Shown here: positions 52,012 to 61,966 of the stretch, piece by piece
How the letters are laid out: each line of letters starts with the position of its first letter
Numbering within the stretch: the stretch's first letter is position 1
Origin: Sulfurimonas sp.
GTDB lineage: Bacteria > Campylobacterota > Campylobacteria > Campylobacterales > Sulfurimonadaceae
NCBI GenBank assembly: GCA_030949945.1
Contig: JAUZRZ010000025.1
Span: 62,001 to 126,000, forward strand
Direction: 5' to 3'
DNA: 64,000 nucleotides
Made by a program: the position numbers and the translations under genes
The notes under the pieces: model-generated
The model's database searches: none
Told to the model about the DNA's origin: nothing
Seen by the model: the letters and a program-made list of their open reading frames with translations, nothing else

Positions 52012-53438
52012 GAAATATCATACTTTTTAAGTACCTCTTTTAACATTTTTTTATCGACACTAACTTTCTCTTTTGCATAAATATTATTTTCTAAAACATT
52101 CACTAACTCTTGAACATCCTTGTCACTATCTTTATATGGCATCAGCTTAATGAGTAAAACTTTTTCATCTTTCATATCAAATGTTTTACTCTTTTTAAGT
52201 GATATTTTTCCCCTTAAAAGCATCAAACCTATACCTATCACAACTCCAAGTAAAAATGCTAAAGAGAGATAAGCAGTGTTGTTTTTTTCTACAAGCACCA
52301 CTTTATCTACTTTTGAAACTTGAGGGCTACTCTCTTCATCACGAGTAATACTAAGCTCCTTTTTTGCTAAGTGCCCTTTAACTTTTATCTCTATTGGCTC
52401 TGTATATATTGTTTTAACTTTTTTTGTTTTTAAATCAAAATACTTTAATTTAAATGGCTCAATTGTAAAATCCCTATCGCTCACAAAAACTATCTTTTGA
52501 GTCAAAGAATTTTTTGATAGTTTAATTTTCTCATCAAAAACATTTACATCAGCTATAAAAGGTTTAAAACTCTCTATATCTTCAAAGTTACCTTTTCCTA
52601 CTATCTCTAGTTTTAAATTAACTGCTTCATTTGGATTTACTTCTTTTTTATCCACACTTGCTCTAATAGAAAAATCACCAATAATACTCACACCAGCAGG
52701 TAGTCCTTTAACATTAATACTCACCTCATTTGAGTAGTATGTTCTCCAACGAACTTGTGGGCTCATCATAGTAAAACGACTTGCACTGACTCTATGTGCC
52801 ACTTTAAGTTCAGCCGCTTCTATACTAAGGTTTCCTTCTCTTTGTGGTGCTAGCTCATACACAAGTTTAGTAGTCACATATTCGCCGTCTTGTGTTCTTT
52901 GTGGCTCACTCTCAGACTTAATCCAAAACCCTTTAAACTCAGGAGCTATAAATTTACTGTCAACTACTTGAACTCCTCTTTTTTGCTTTAGAAGTAGTGT
53001 TAAGCTAAAAGGTTCTCCTACATAAAGCTCCTTTGCTGAACTCTCAAACTCCAGAATAAAGTCTGCATTTTTATTTTGCGTTCGTGGAAGAACTGTAAGT
53101 TCAACACTATTTGAGTGTTGCGTTTGACCATCAATTTGGACTGATACACTCTCTACTGTACAACTTTTTTTTGGTGTAAATTGGTAAGATAACTGATAAC
53201 TCTTTTTATACTCTCCATTTATAGCCATTATACTTGTTTGTGAACTCGTTGCAGTTACATTATTACCACAAATATCACTTATTATAGGTTTTTTTATATC
53301 TGAACCTGTAATACTCAACTCATAAGTTACACTATCTCCTGCAAAAACATCTTTAGGTGTAATTGTAGCTGTCACACTTGCATGAAGTCCACTCAAAAAA
53401 AGTATTAATATTATTACTATTTTACCAAGGTTTTTCAT
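52008..53438 (-). CDS. BatD-family protein, copy 1
   Basis: 476 residues from the likely ATG at 53438 (MKNLGKIVIILILFLSGLHA signal peptide). A longer frame opens 30 bases earlier but lacks a signal-like start. The exported part consists of repeated beta domains (VTATITPKDVFAGDSVTYEL, LYVGEPFSLTLLLKQKRGVQV). A C-terminal membrane helix (TAYLSLAFLLGVVIGIGLMLL) and a cytoplasmic tail follow. BatD belongs to the Bacteroides aerotolerance set, in which MoxR, DUF58 and the vWA proteins BatA and BatB act with it at the membrane. The start overlaps the upstream gene's end by 17 bp. Confidence 0.87.
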   Translation of the reverse strand: MKNLGKIVIILILFLSGLHASVTATITPKDVFAGDSVTYELSITGSDIKKPIISDICGNNVTATSSQTSIMAINGEYKKSYQLSYQFTPKKSCTVESVSVQIDGQTQHSNSVELTVLPRTQNKNADFILEFESSAKELYVGEPFSLTLLLKQKRGVQVVDSKFIAPEFKGFWIKSESEPQRTQDGEYVTTKLVYELAPQREGNLSIEAAELKVAHRVSASRFTMMSPQVRWRTYYSNEVSINVKGLPAGVSIIGDFSIRASVDKKEVNPNEAVNLKLEIVGKGNFEDIESFKPFIADVNVFDEKIKLSKNSLTQKIVFVSDRDFTIEPFKLKYFDLKTKKVKTIYTEPIEIKVKGHLAKKELSITRDEESSPQVSKVDKVVLVEKNNTAYLSLAFLLGVVIGIGLMLLRGKISLKKSKTFDMKDEKVLLIKLMPYKDSDKDVQELVNVLENNIYAKEKVSVDKKMLKEVLKKYDIS

Positions 53439-55306
53439 CTGTGTTATCCTTAAATTTATTATTATCATTGAGCCTATAAAGAAAAGTACTCTGCTGTTTT
53501 GAGAGTTGTTTTAACCATTTTTTCTCTTCAGCATCACTCATCTCACCTTTTTTCATTTGTGCTTGACTCATCTCTTTTGAACTATTATTATCTTTTAGCT
53601 CTTTTGTCTTATCTTTTTTTTCATTTTTCTTCTCTTTATCTTTATTTGCTTTATCTTCTTCTTTATCTTTTTTTCCTTGCTCTTTGTTCTTCTCATCTTC
53701 ACTTTTTTTATCTGACTTTTTATCTTTGTTCTTTTCTGATTTCTCATCACCTTTTTCTTTCTTGTCATTTTTCTCAGAACTATCTGACTTATCCTTTTTC
53801 TTATCTTTATCAGACTTCTCTTTCTTGTCCTTGTTCTCTTCCTTGTCTTTTTTGTCCTTATTATCTTTGTTATTCTTTTGGTTCTTATCTTCTTTCTTTT
53901 CTTGCTCTTTAATAGCTTTTTTCACTGCTTCTAAGTTTTCTCTCACTTCTTTGTCTTCTCTTATTTTTAAAGAGTCTTCATAAGCTTTGAGTGCTTTTTG
54001 AAGTCCATCTTTTTCTTGTGACTTTACATAAGAGTTACCTAAGATTTGCATAGTTTTTTGCCTGCTTATCAGCTCCATCTAGTTTTAGTCCCTCATATAT
54101 TTTTTGTGCTTGCTTATACTTTTTTTGTTTATAAAGAGTATTGGCTCTATTATACTCTGCATCTGCACTTGGTCTCTCTTTTGCATACTCTTCATAAATC
54201 TTTTGAGCCTCTTCATAGTTGCGTGTTTTATATGCTTCTTCTGCCTTATCTAAAAGCATAAAGTCAGTTACTCCTGCTTTGGCATCCTCAGAAAAGACAA
54301 ACAGAGTACTCATAAAAAACATAAGCACTACATTTTTCTCTATTTTCTTATAAAATGAAGAGGTCGCAATTAGCAAAAGAAACAGTGCAAGAGCTAAAGG
54401 ATAATAAAAAAGTGCAATATAGCGATTTATCTCTTGAGACTTTAACTCTTTTTTCTCGCTATGTGCTTCTATCTCTTTGAGCATCGCTCGTATGTCTGCG
54501 TTTGAGTTAACACTCTTTATGTAAACGCCACCTGTTTTAGTCGCAAGAGTACTTATCTTGTCGTTGCGTTTAGATATTAAAATCTCTCCATTGTGTTTTA
54601 AAAATGAACCATCTTCTCTTTTTATAGGTGCACCCTTTGAAGTTCCTATCGCTAAAACAAATACAACAATTTTATGCTCCTTTGCATATGCAATCTCATC
54701 TCTAAAATCTTCACTATCCCCACCATCACTTAAAATAAGTAGATACTTTTTAGACTCTTTTTTTATACTTTTATCTACTACATTTAGCATTGAGAGAAAG
54801 TCTGTTCCCTTCTCTGTGATGGAGTCAGTTCGTAACTCTCTGAGTAAAAAAGCAACTGCATTTGTGTCAAAACTCAAAGGAGAAACCAAATAAGAGTTTT
54901 TTGCAAAACCTATCACACCTATGCGTTCATTTGGTGCTAGCTTTAAAAGCTCTAGTGCTTTTTGTTTTGCAAGTTTGAGTCGGTTAGGGTAAACATCCTC
55001 AGCTAGCATAGAGTCAGATATATCAAGTGCTATCATAATGTCAGCACTTTTAGCTTTTACCTCAACAACACCATCATTTATAACAGGACCACTCAAAGCA
55101 ATAAGTATCAAAACTCCCATCACTAAAAAAAGCCAATTTCTTACATTTAGTGTCAATGTATTGGCACTTACTCTAAGTTTTTCCATCACTTCACTACTAA
55201 AGTAAAGTTCCTCAGATGATTTTTTACTCAGGATTAGTCCAAACAGTAGTAGCATAGGAAGTAAAATATAGTATAAAAACTCTGGATATAAAAAACTCAT
55301 AATCAA
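53422..55306 (-). CDS. BatB-type vWA protein fused to TPR and lysine-rich region, copy 1 (frameshifted)
   Basis: About 627 residues after removing one base near 54040 (KNYANLGNSYVKSQEKDGLQ). The N-terminal part has a membrane helix, a vWA domain with MIDAS D95-S97-S99 (ALDISDSM) and a second helix pair (about 300-340). TPR repeats follow (AEYNRANTLYKQKKYKQAQ; LQKALKAYEDSLKIRED). Next comes about 100 residues of almost only K, E, D, N and S, then the conserved C-terminal end (TFLYRLNDNNKF ... TDEKPW). It combines BatB and BatC. The start overlaps batA by 4 bp. Confidence 0.88.
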
Positions 55307-56232
55307 TGACCTCCATCTCTATTTTTGAGGTATATATAAAGCATCAAAGCAAGAAAACCTATAAAAAGTGGATAAATATAATAATACTTTAGGTAAGTAT
55401 AAGTCTCGTTTTTTATCTCTACTTTTTCAAGTTCATCTATCTTATCATAAACTGCTTTTAACTCATCACCATTTGAAGCTCCAAATGCAACACCACCTGT
55501 CTCTTTAGCAATTTTTAGCAGTACTGCTGCGTTATACTCTTGTCTGTTTCCTATACCAATAGGATAAACTTTAACACCCTCTTTTTTTGCCATCTCTAAT
55601 GCAACATCAAGGGGAATTTTATCTACATTTGGAGATGAATACCCATCAGTGAGTAAAATTGCAATTTTGGACTTTGACTCACTCATTTTAAGTAGGTTAA
55701 CTCCCTGTGCCAATGACTCATAAAGTGCTGTATATTTTCCTGCCATACCAATCTGAAGCTGCCCAACGATGCGGGCTAAAATGTTTTCATCATAGGTAAG
55801 AGGTGAAGCAATAAACGAGTAAGCTCCAAACACTACAAGACCCATATTGTCAGTTTTTCTATTTTTTATAAAATCACTCACTATTAGTTTTACTACATCA
55901 AAACGTGTAATTCCAGGATTGTTTACATCAAATCCTCTTGCCTGCATTGACTGAGATGCATCTATTATGATGGCTATCTCATGTCCTTTTTTTGGCTCTA
56001 GCTCATAAGGCTCATCTTTAACAGGAGAACTTAATGCAAGTATCATCATTGTGATGCCTAACCACTTTAAAAAAAGTGGTAGCTTTGAAGTAGTGATACC
56101 TTTTTGCATAAACTGCGAAGCATGAGGAAAGTAGATAGAAGGGAGTCTCATCTTACAAAAAAACTCACAGATGAGAAAAACCACTACTATTAGAAAAAGA
56201 TAGGGATACTCAAAATAGATACCATCAAACAT
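55303..56232 (-). CDS. BatA-type vWA membrane protein
   Basis: 309 residues. N-terminal helices at about 9-26 and 53-69, then a vWA domain with the MIDAS D91-S93-S95 (IIDASQSMQARGF), and a C-terminal helix (YYIYPLFIGFLALMLYIYL). vWA domains bind metal and protein partners. It overlaps the neighbours on both sides (8 bp upstream, 4 bp downstream), so it is tightly coupled to the operon. Confidence 0.88.
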   Translation of the reverse strand: MFDGIYFEYPYLFLIVVVFLICEFFCKMRLPSIYFPHASQFMQKGITTSKLPLFLKWLGITMMILALSSPVKDEPYELEPKKGHEIAIIIDASQSMQARGFDVNNPGITRFDVVKLIVSDFIKNRKTDNMGLVVFGAYSFIASPLTYDENILARIVGQLQIGMAGKYTALYESLAQGVNLLKMSESKSKIAILLTDGYSSPNVDKIPLDVALEMAKKEGVKVYPIGIGNRQEYNAAVLLKIAKETGGVAFGASNGDELKAVYDKIDELEKVEIKNETYTYLKYYYIYPLFIGFLALMLYIYLKNRDGGH

Positions 56233-56623
56233 CTAACATTCCTACATAAGTTTCAATACGATTCTTTGTCTCCTCGCTAAAACTCTCAACACTTTTTTTA
56301 TACTTATACATCTCTAAGTCATGCACTAATGTCTCATAAGTCTTTGCATGGTTCTCACTATCATCTTTAAATGTAGCCCCATAAAGAGTAAGTTCATATG
56401 CTGCTTTTTTTGTATTACTTAAGTCAAGAGCTTTTAGTAGTTTTAAATGCTCAGCTCTAATGTTAAAACTATTTTTCTCTTTTATATACCTATAGAGAAG
56501 ATAGGAGAGAAGTAAAACTATTAGAGATACAAAAATCACAAGAGCACTAAAGTAGTACAAAGAGTACTCTTGTATCTCGATAAGAGGTTTAATATCATGA
56601 AGTGGTATATCTTTTGTTTGCAT
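56225..56623 (-). CDS. Membrane protein of the MoxR/Bat operon (DUF4381-like)
   Basis: 132 residues from the Met at 56623 (MQTKDIPLHDIKPLIEIQEY). A longer frame begins at 56638 inside the DUF58 gene. One membrane helix (FSALVIFVSLIVLLLSYLLYRYI) is followed by a cytoplasmic helical domain (LLKALDLSNTKKAAYELTLYG). Proteins of this layout occur between DUF58 and BatA in many Bat operons. The biochemical role is unknown. Confidence 0.72.
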   Translation of the reverse strand: MQTKDIPLHDIKPLIEIQEYSLYYFSALVIFVSLIVLLLSYLLYRYIKEKNSFNIRAEHLKLLKALDLSNTKKAAYELTLYGATFKDDSENHAKTYETLVHDLEMYKYKKSVESFSEETKNRIETYVGMLDV

Positions 56624-56624
56624 T

Positions 56625-57455
56625 TTATTTTCCCTCAAAAAGTCTACGAAGTGCTACACTAGCATTTGAATCTGTATAAATCTTTGTAAAACGTATCTTA
56701 TCTTTTTGTAACTGTTTATAGAGTCTTCTATCATGTGCATGTACCTTTGCAGCATAACTCTTTACACTAGAATCATTAAAGTCACCCTCTAGTGTAGCTC
56801 CACTCTCAGGGTCAACTAAAGATGCAAAACCCATTTTTGGTGGTTTCTCTTCTAAATGGTCACGTACGATAAGTGCTACTACCTCATGCTTTCTAGCTAA
56901 AAGTTTAAAATCAGGTATCTCGAAAAAATCACCTATCACTAAGATAAGAGATTTTCTTTTGAGCCTTTTAAACAGAGTGTTTGAGAGTGCTTGAAAGTCA
57001 AGTTTTTCTCCTATCGCATCAAAATTTAAAATCTCATCAACATTTTTTTGAATCTGATACAATTTTTTACTCGGTTTAGTTTGACTAATAAGCCTATCTG
57101 TAAATATATATGAGCTAAGTAAGTCCCCATTTTTGAGTGTAGAGTAACTAAGTAAAGCAGAAACTTCAGCAATAACTTCTTGTTTAAATTTTTTAGCTCC
57201 AAAATGCACACTACCATTAAGAACGGAGACTATAACGACATTTAACTCTCTCTCTTCACGGAATATTTTTATATAAGGCTTTTGTAGCTTTGCTGTGATA
57301 TTCCAATCAATATGACGAATATCATCACCTGGCATATACTCACGAAGTTCGATAAAGTCATAGCCTTCGCCTACAAAAATAGAGGGATTATTTCCCACCA
57401 TTTCAGAAAATACTTGGCGTCTAGCTCTGACTAAGATTTTTTGTAGTGTACTCAA
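56625..57455 (-). CDS. DUF58-family protein
   Basis: 276 residues with the DUF58 signature FIELREYMPGDDIRHIDWN near residue 35 and a vWA-like rest (LNVVIVSVLNGSVHFG; SLILVIGDFFEIPDF). The MIDAS is degenerate. It follows MoxR in the operon as expected. DUF58 proteins are thought to work with MoxR ATPases in envelope processes. Confidence 0.88.
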   Translation of the reverse strand: MSTLQKILVRARRQVFSEMVGNNPSIFVGEGYDFIELREYMPGDDIRHIDWNITAKLQKPYIKIFREERELNVVIVSVLNGSVHFGAKKFKQEVIAEVSALLSYSTLKNGDLLSSYIFTDRLISQTKPSKKLYQIQKNVDEILNFDAIGEKLDFQALSNTLFKRLKRKSLILVIGDFFEIPDFKLLARKHEVVALIVRDHLEEKPPKMGFASLVDPESGATLEGDFNDSSVKSYAAKVHAHDRRLYKQLQKDKIRFTKIYTDSNASVALRRLFEGK

Positions 57456-57465
57456 GAGACAAGCC

Positions 57466-58413
57466 TTATGGAATTGCTACAGTTTCTAGCACTTTTTGAA
57501 TGATTTCATCAGTTGTAACACCCTCTGCTTCTGCTTCATAAGTAAGGACTATACGGTGTCGCATCAACTCTTTAGCAATGTATGCAACATCTATAGGTGT
57601 CACAAAATCTTTAGCTCGCATAAACGCCATGGCTTTAACTGCTTTGAACATATCTATACTCACACGAGGACTCGCCCCAAACTGGATAAATTCAGCTATA
57701 GATTCAAGTCCATACTCTTTTGGGTTTCTTGTCGCGTTTACAAGCTCTATCATATACTCTTCAACCTCAGCATCTACATGAATGGCATTGATACTTGCTT
57801 TAATCTCCTCAAGTTCTGTAGGATTTAGTACTGCGTTTATCTTCTCAAACTTAGCACTTGATATTCGGCGTGCAATCTCTAGTTCTTCACTTTTAGTATT
57901 GTAATCCACAAGGACTTTGAGCATAAAACGATCTAGTTGTGCTTCTGGGAGCTGGTAAACACCCTCTTGTTCAACTGGGTTTTGTGTAGCCATAACAAAA
58001 AATGGAGGGTCTAGTTTAAAAGTAGTGTCACCTAAAGTTACTTGTTTTTCTTGCATCACTTCAAGCAGAGCCGACTGCACTTTTGCTGGAGCACGGTTAA
58101 TCTCATCAGCGAGTAGCAAGTTAGTAAAAATAGGACCTTTTTTGATTTTAAACTGATTGTTTTGGGGGTCATATATCTCCGCACCTAAAATATCTGATGG
58201 GAGTAAATCTGGTGTAAACTGAGCACGCTTAAAATTAAGTCCGAGAGCTTTACTCAGTGCATTAACAGTGGTAGTCTTTGCAAGACCTGGTACACCCTCT
58301 ATAAGAATATGCCCCTCACATAAAAGTGCTATCAAAAGAGAGTCTATCATCTTCTCTTGACCAACAACTACCTTTGCAACTTCATCTTTAACTTTTTGAA
58401 TTTTATTAATCAT
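57466..58413 (-). CDS. MoxR-family AAA+ ATPase
   Basis: 315 residues. Walker A is EGVPGLAKTTTVNAL, Walker B is LLLADEINRAPAKVQSALLEVMQE, sensor 1 is MATQNPVEQEGVYQLPEAQLDRF, and the C-terminal lid carries GASPRVSIDMFKAVKAMA. It is the chaperone-like ATPase of the Bat operon and the first gene of the unit. A TATTAT/TATAAT pair lies 5 to 35 bases before its ATG. Confidence 0.94.
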   Translation of the reverse strand: MINKIQKVKDEVAKVVVGQEKMIDSLLIALLCEGHILIEGVPGLAKTTTVNALSKALGLNFKRAQFTPDLLPSDILGAEIYDPQNNQFKIKKGPIFTNLLLADEINRAPAKVQSALLEVMQEKQVTLGDTTFKLDPPFFVMATQNPVEQEGVYQLPEAQLDRFMLKVLVDYNTKSEELEIARRISSAKFEKINAVLNPTELEEIKASINAIHVDAEVEEYMIELVNATRNPKEYGLESIAEFIQFGASPRVSIDMFKAVKAMAFMRAKDFVTPIDVAYIAKELMRHRIVLTYEAEAEGVTTDEIIQKVLETVAIP

Positions 58414-58418
58414 TTTTA

Positions 58419-58456
58419 TTATACCCTCTACAATTTTAACTACTGGGAGTATAATA
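58419..58456 (-). promoter_or_regulatory. Promoter region of the moxR-bat operon
   Basis: On the minus strand a TATTAT (AAAGTATTATACTCCC) lies about 35 bases before the moxR ATG. AGAGGG just before TATAATAAAAATG could act as the ribosome-binding site. The nearer TATAAT is only 5 bases from the ATG and would give an almost leaderless message, so the upstream box is preferred. Confidence 0.4.
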
Positions 58457-58486
58457 CTTTGTGGTTAATAGTTATTAAATATCTAT

Positions 58487-59488
58487 CTAAGATTTATCAA
58501 GATTTAAGTTAATTCCAATAGCTTTATTTATTCCCATAGAGTCTATTTCTTGCATAAAATGAATAGATGCATTTTTATATACATTACTTTCTGAAGAGCT
58601 ATATCGTTCTTTTATAATTATTGACTTTCCTCCTATATATTTTCCTGAGTCATATACAGATATTTTAATTGTAATTCTTACAATAGAGGAGTGACTTTTA
58701 TTCAGATTGTCTGTAGTAGATAGTTTCACTAGTATAGCAGACTTCTTTGATTGTGCAATATTAAAACTATTTTTAGCTAAATAGTTTTTAATCCCATCAA
58801 CAAACTTCATAGATTTTTTATCTCCAAAAATATAGAATTTTAAATTTTTATTAAGGAGGAGAAACTCATTTTGTATTTCTGATATAAAAGAAAGGTTTGA
58901 TTTTTTATCAAATTGTTTATCAAGCTCAGAGAGTATTAATATTGTTGGCATTAAGGCTTCAGCTTCTTTTTGTAAACTCTTTATACCATTATATTTTGTC
59001 AACATATCACTATTAGCAAGAGAATTTTTCTTTTGAACTATAGCACTCTTTCTAATTTCTAAGTCATCTCTTAGACCTTTTGCTAGTATCTGTTTATCTG
59101 TTTCGAGTAAAACTGCAAACTCTTTATAGTTGAGTCTATGTGATTTAATAACTTTGTAATTATTAATTTTTATTTTTGAAATATTTGCTTTAATAACACT
59201 TTTATCTGAAACTTTTAAATATGAGTGGGAAAATTTTTCACTACGTTCAAATGAAGACTCTATAGTAATTCCTAGTTTGGAAACCATATTATTCAAAGCC
59301 GCTTGAATCGCCGCTTCTCTATCTTTTCCTACAGCCAAACCAAATATTTTCTTATCATTATCAGGTAGAATAGAATATACCCATTTTGGAACAGGAGTCT
59401 TTTGTGTCACTGGAGTGGGGCTTGTTCCCCCACATCCAGATAATATCAATATTAGCAATGATACTATAGAAGTATTAAAAACACTCAT
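58487..59488 (-). CDS. LPP20-family lipoprotein, copy 1
   Basis: 333 residues. The lipobox LSGC places the lipid Cys at residue 19. The LPP20 domain is seen as PKWVYSILPDNDKKIFGLAVG and KDREAAIQAALNNMVSKLG. The rest is mixed alpha/beta with no recognised catalytic motif. It resembles the second LPP20 gene at 60726 in layout. It follows the CsgG-like gene by 4 bases. It is expected to sit in the outer or inner membrane leaflet facing the periplasm. Function unknown; H. pylori Lpp20 is a surface antigen. Confidence 0.83.
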   Translation of the reverse strand: MSVFNTSIVSLLILILSGCGGTSPTPVTQKTPVPKWVYSILPDNDKKIFGLAVGKDREAAIQAALNNMVSKLGITIESSFERSEKFSHSYLKVSDKSVIKANISKIKINNYKVIKSHRLNYKEFAVLLETDKQILAKGLRDDLEIRKSAIVQKKNSLANSDMLTKYNGIKSLQKEAEALMPTILILSELDKQFDKKSNLSFISEIQNEFLLLNKNLKFYIFGDKKSMKFVDGIKNYLAKNSFNIAQSKKSAILVKLSTTDNLNKSHSSIVRITIKISVYDSGKYIGGKSIIIKERYSSSESNVYKNASIHFMQEIDSMGINKAIGINLNLDKS

Positions 59489-59492
59489 TTTT

Positions 59493-60558
59493 CTATTTTG
59501 AGTTCATCTGTTTTTTAGCTTCTTCTCTTTTAGCAATTAATCCATCAATTCTATTAATTGCTAAATCAATTTCAGGCACTGGTTCTACAGTTAGTTCATC
59601 TGCAATCATATACAGCTCTTTTGCCTTATCAAACTCTCCTGTAGCCTCATTTGTCACACCATAGTTATATGCTACTGCATAACTCTTTGCATCAAAATCT
59701 CTCATCAGGTTTTCTAAAATCTTTTTAGCTTTGTCATAACGAGCTGCTGCTATATACTCTGATGCAATTGAGAAATTTTTCTTTTGAGCATCAGTTGCAT
59801 TGTCAAGTTCAATATCATCAATAAGTGTTACATTAAAATATATATAGTTTGGTGTTAATTTATATACAAATTCTGCAGCTATTTTTGAAGCTAATAAATT
59901 AAGAGCTTGTCCTTTAGAGAGTATCTGTTTTGGAGCACCTTGTATGCTTATTAGTCCAAGACTAGCAGTTCCTGCTTTACAAGAATCAGCACTATAATCT
60001 TTACTTATTGTATCTCCATAGATAATTGAACCCGTTTCAACATTTACTATGTTAATATTAGCTGACACTGTAGCTTGTGTTGTTTTACAAGTAACCTTAT
60101 AATATCTATATTTTGCACAACCACCGCCATCTTTATAGTAAGATAAACATTTTTCTCTATCTTCTTTATAAGAACCACTCTCTCCATCTGCAGAAGCTAT
60201 TTCACCATTAATAATAGCTTGAGCTCCGATAAGTTTACCAATTTTTGCACTTGTTTGCTCATCCATTAACTCTGAAGATTGTAGTTTCTGTTCAGCAACT
60301 ACCTTTGCCATATCTTTTCTACTCAAAACTGTAAAGTATCTCTTCTTGTCTAATTTTTTGTCTTGCTATCTCTGCTTCGATCTTACCAGAAAGACCTACT
60401 TTATCATTCTTAAAATTACTTACAGCAACTTTCTTTTTTGATGCCATCTCTCCAACTTCAGCTGGATTAAGTGCCTTAATACGTACTTTTTGAGCACATC
60501 CACTTATAAGTACTACAACTGCTGTAGCACCTAATACTAACTTAATACCATTATTCAT
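59493..60558 (-). CDS. CsgG/HfaB-like lipoprotein with C-terminal TPR region (frameshifted)
   Basis: About 354 residues after removing one base from T6 60354-60359 (ARQKLDKKRYFTVLSRKDMAKVV). The lipobox ISGC gives lipid Cys 21. The N-terminal part (KKVAVSNFKND; LSRKDMAKVVAEQKLQSSELMDEQTSAKIG) and IGKLIGAQAIINGEIAS fit a CsgG-like fold. Five cysteines (KCLSYYKDGGGCAKYRYYKVTC, ADSC) could form disulfides. The C-terminal 100 residues have TPR-like helices. CsgG is the outer-membrane secretion pore for curli subunits, but no curli genes are here, so export by this protein is only a possibility. Confidence 0.8.
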
Positions 60559-60725
60559 AACTATCCTTTGTTTTAATAAAAAGGATGATATTATGTTTAG
60601 TATTAATCTATTGTTAAAAACACTTTTTTCTTCATAATTTATTGATTTAAACTCTGTTTTTAAGGATAATAATAAGAATAAATTATACTGGACAACAACT
60701 ATTTATTTATTCCTAAGCTAAGGCT
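60559..60725 (-). promoter_or_regulatory. Intergenic region before the CsgG-like gene
   Basis: 167 AT-rich bases between the second LPP20 gene and the CsgG-like gene. On the minus strand CATAATATC is a -10 candidate, and AAAGGAT is a good ribosome-binding site 6 bases before the ATG. No other feature was recognised. Confidence 0.4.
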
Positions 60726-61727
60726 TTAAATATCCAACCCTAAAACTTTCCCTATACCTTCATTTTTTATCATCGTACTCAGTTTCAAGGCTACATTCTG
60801 TTTAGCAACTGCGAAACCTTGTGAGGATTGTCCTATGATTTGAAAACTATTTGAACCTACTATAATACCTCTATAGTCTTTTGTTTTAATGCTAACCTCA
60901 CAACGCAAGAGTAAAAAACCATAAGCATTTGTTTTTTCAATGCTAGCACTCACATAAACATTAAAATGATTAGCACCTTTTGTCTGTTTTATTTTGAGTC
61001 GTTTCTCACTAATGCCTTTTGCTATAGGTGCTTTGAGGTTTATAGCCTGCTTATTTGAATGTATCTCAAAACTTATACTTTGTCTTATATTTTGATAAGA
61101 TGATGCTATTAGCTGTGTTTTGTAGATGTACTCATCTCCTTCAAACGCAGGGTTTAAAGAGTTCATAACTATGAGAGTATTGGGGATGCTTTTTAAACTC
61201 TCTCTTTGCGTTTTATAAAAAAATAGTTTATCAAGTGCATTTGCATCTTTGAGGGATTTTTCTTCACTCTCTATGAGTGCGAACTTCTGCTTTAGGGCAT
61301 GTAACATACTTTGAAAAAGTTTTTCTTTATTTGACTTTATCAACACCGCATAATGTTTAAAACCTAAAGACTTAGCATCCACTACTTCATAACTGCTAAT
61401 TCGAAGCTCTTGTACCTTACTAGTTATATTACTTTTATATACTGCATCTGAACTATTTACACGACCTTCTCTCACCTCTGTGCGAGCATTAAAATTTGAA
61501 GAGATTGAGACACTTAGGCTTGAAGCCATAAGAGAGAGTGCTTCAGCTATCGCTTCTTTTTTATCTTTTCCCTCTCCTAGTGCATAAAGTTCTTTCTCGT
61601 TTGTCTGGGGAGGATTTATATACCATGAAGGAAGATCTTCTTTTTTTACATCCACCTGCGGTTTTGGACTACTACATCCACCTAAAATAAACACCATACT
61701 AACTACTGCTAAAAATATATAATTCAC
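60726..61727 (-). CDS. LPP20-family lipoprotein, copy 2
   Basis: 333 residues, the same length as copy 1. Lipobox LGGC with lipid Cys 18. The LPP20 part is LPSWYINPPQTNEKELYALGEG and KKEAIAEALSLMASSLSVSI. Identity with copy 1 is moderate by eye but runs the whole length (position of PxW, ALGxGKD and KEAIxEAL). It lies directly after the decayed CsgG-like gene, as copy 1 lies after the intact one, so the pair was duplicated as a unit. Confidence 0.82.
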   Translation of the reverse strand: MNYIFLAVVSMVFILGGCSSPKPQVDVKKEDLPSWYINPPQTNEKELYALGEGKDKKEAIAEALSLMASSLSVSISSNFNARTEVREGRVNSSDAVYKSNITSKVQELRISSYEVVDAKSLGFKHYAVLIKSNKEKLFQSMLHALKQKFALIESEEKSLKDANALDKLFFYKTQRESLKSIPNTLIVMNSLNPAFEGDEYIYKTQLIASSYQNIRQSISFEIHSNKQAINLKAPIAKGISEKRLKIKQTKGANHFNVYVSASIEKTNAYGFLLLRCEVSIKTKDYRGIIVGSNSFQIIGQSSQGFAVAKQNVALKLSTMIKNEGIGKVLGLDI

Positions 61728-61740
61728 TGTAAACCTTATC

Positions 61741-61955
61741 TGTTAATCTGTTCGTGCGTTTGACGACGCTTTACTATAAGCCTATCGATTCTTTTTATAG
61801 CCTCATTTATCTCTTCAAGTTGAGAGATTTTGAGTAAAATCACTTGCCTTCTTTCTTGCTAATCTTTGTGTAGCTATCTCAGTCGATGGTAATACTCTTT
61901 GGTCATCACTACAGTGTTTGTGCACTAATCTCTCACTCAAAGAGGTCTATTGTAG
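61741..61955 (-). pseudogene. Remnant of a CsgG-like gene
   Basis: Two short blocks in different frames match parts of the intact CsgG-like protein. VLPSTEIATQRLARKKASDF corresponds to the region that reads ILSKGQALNLLASKIAAEF in the intact gene. LEEINEAIKRIDRLIVKRRQ (ending at TAA 61741) corresponds to PEIDLAINRIDGLIAKREEA at its C-terminus. The TPR region between them and the whole N-terminal part are missing, so this is a deletion derivative and not a sequencing artefact. It lies immediately upstream of LPP20 copy 2, in the same arrangement as the intact pair. Confidence 0.7.
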
Positions 61956-61966
61956 TTAAGTTTCAT

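Noticed and set aside
53499-53983. Plus-strand frames rich in S, F, L and Y opposite the BatB/TPR gene
   Set aside because: They are the antisense of the lysine/glutamate-rich repeat, whose codons lack stops on the other strand; composition is an artefact.
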